A program made the translations under genes and the position numbers. From assembly GCA_040882265.1 (NCBI GenBank), contig JBBEBO010000157.1, positions 16,042-80,041 on the forward strand: DNA of 64,000 nt. The letters run 5' to 3'. Shown here piece after piece: positions 63,927 to 64,000 of the stretch; positions within the stretch are counted from its first letter, which is position 1, and each line of letters starts with the position of its first letter. The DNA is from Brumimicrobium sp040882265 (GTDB taxonomy: Bacteria > Bacteroidota > Bacteroidia > Flavobacteriales_D > Crocinitomicaceae). The notes below the pieces were generated by a model. That model made no database searches, was not told the DNA's origin, and saw nothing but the letters and a program-made list of their open reading frames with translations.

Positions 63927-64000
63927 AGAGGTGTCCTTATGTTTTTTCGGGTCAAAGACATTTTAAGGGGAGTTTTGTAAATTTGCTTTTAATTTAAAAG

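Overview
The window is AT-rich chromosomal DNA from a member of the Bacteroidota, most likely Flavobacteriia (perhaps close to Crocinitomicaceae/Cryomorphaceae; the family is an inference). Three secreted proteins carry type IX secretion (T9SS) C-terminal sorting domains. Several genes are preceded by the Bacteroidota promoter box TAnnTTTG. The DksA-like protein has lost its zinc cysteines, alanine racemase is fused to a MurF-type ligase, LspA has a long insertion, and ribonucleotide reductase is of the eukaryote-like class I type. Nearly all of the window is housekeeping or ordinary accessory sequence. I found no CRISPR array, rRNA, tRNA, intact insertion sequence or prophage.

Layout: 1-630 is the end of a helicase-like protein with a C-terminal HTH. 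651-2919 (minus) is an acyl-CoA thioesterase and a sodium:solute symporter. 2920-4467 is the most unusual stretch: a hairpin-rich intergenic region, an exactly 22-bp-phased four-site dyad, and a Fic-family protein whose catalytic His is Gln. serS follows. 6104-12732 holds a T9SS protein with PKD- and Ig-like parts, an RprXY-like two-component pair with a TonB-like protein, and a DUF4397 T9SS protein. 12862-18871 holds a second histidine kinase, a ChaN-like protein, an LD-carboxypeptidase and two glycosyltransferases. 18978-19195 may be a decayed transposase end. Then come an M28 peptidase with a partner gene, a MntA/HepT-type module, the tyrosine catabolism pair hppD-hmgA, a ComF-like gene, nrdB-nrdA, a dispersed-type palindromic repeat, rdgB, another glycosyltransferase, dusB, a beta-barrel-like protein and aspS.

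35234-37863 (minus) is a putative bicarbonate unit: a small membrane protein, a SulP transporter and a beta-carbonic anhydrase. 38029-41587 contains a SPOR protein, a GNAT-like protein, a nitroreductase and the dksA-like/lspA pair. 41598-47151 (minus) contains a 1221-residue NtrY-like kinase downstream of a uridine kinase and a secreted protein of unknown role. 47290-54444 has a thioredoxin-fold protein, a T9SS trypsin-like protease and a beta-CASP nuclease/lipoprotein/membrane-protein set. tdk and murF/alr overlap by 4 nt and are probably translationally coupled. The end of the window holds a glycosyltransferase, an AI-2E-family permease, three tandem short SSB genes, a beta-barrel-like protein and a TPR-PP2C phosphatase with a doubtful 5' end.

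The most interesting items are the phased operator and His-to-Gln change at the Fic locus, the three-gene tail-less SSB array with an intergenic hairpin favoured on the transcribed strand, the loss of the usual Ala-His in the MurF half of the MurF/Alr fusion, and the palindromes upstream of nrdB. I saw no wholly new multi-gene system that I could defend.
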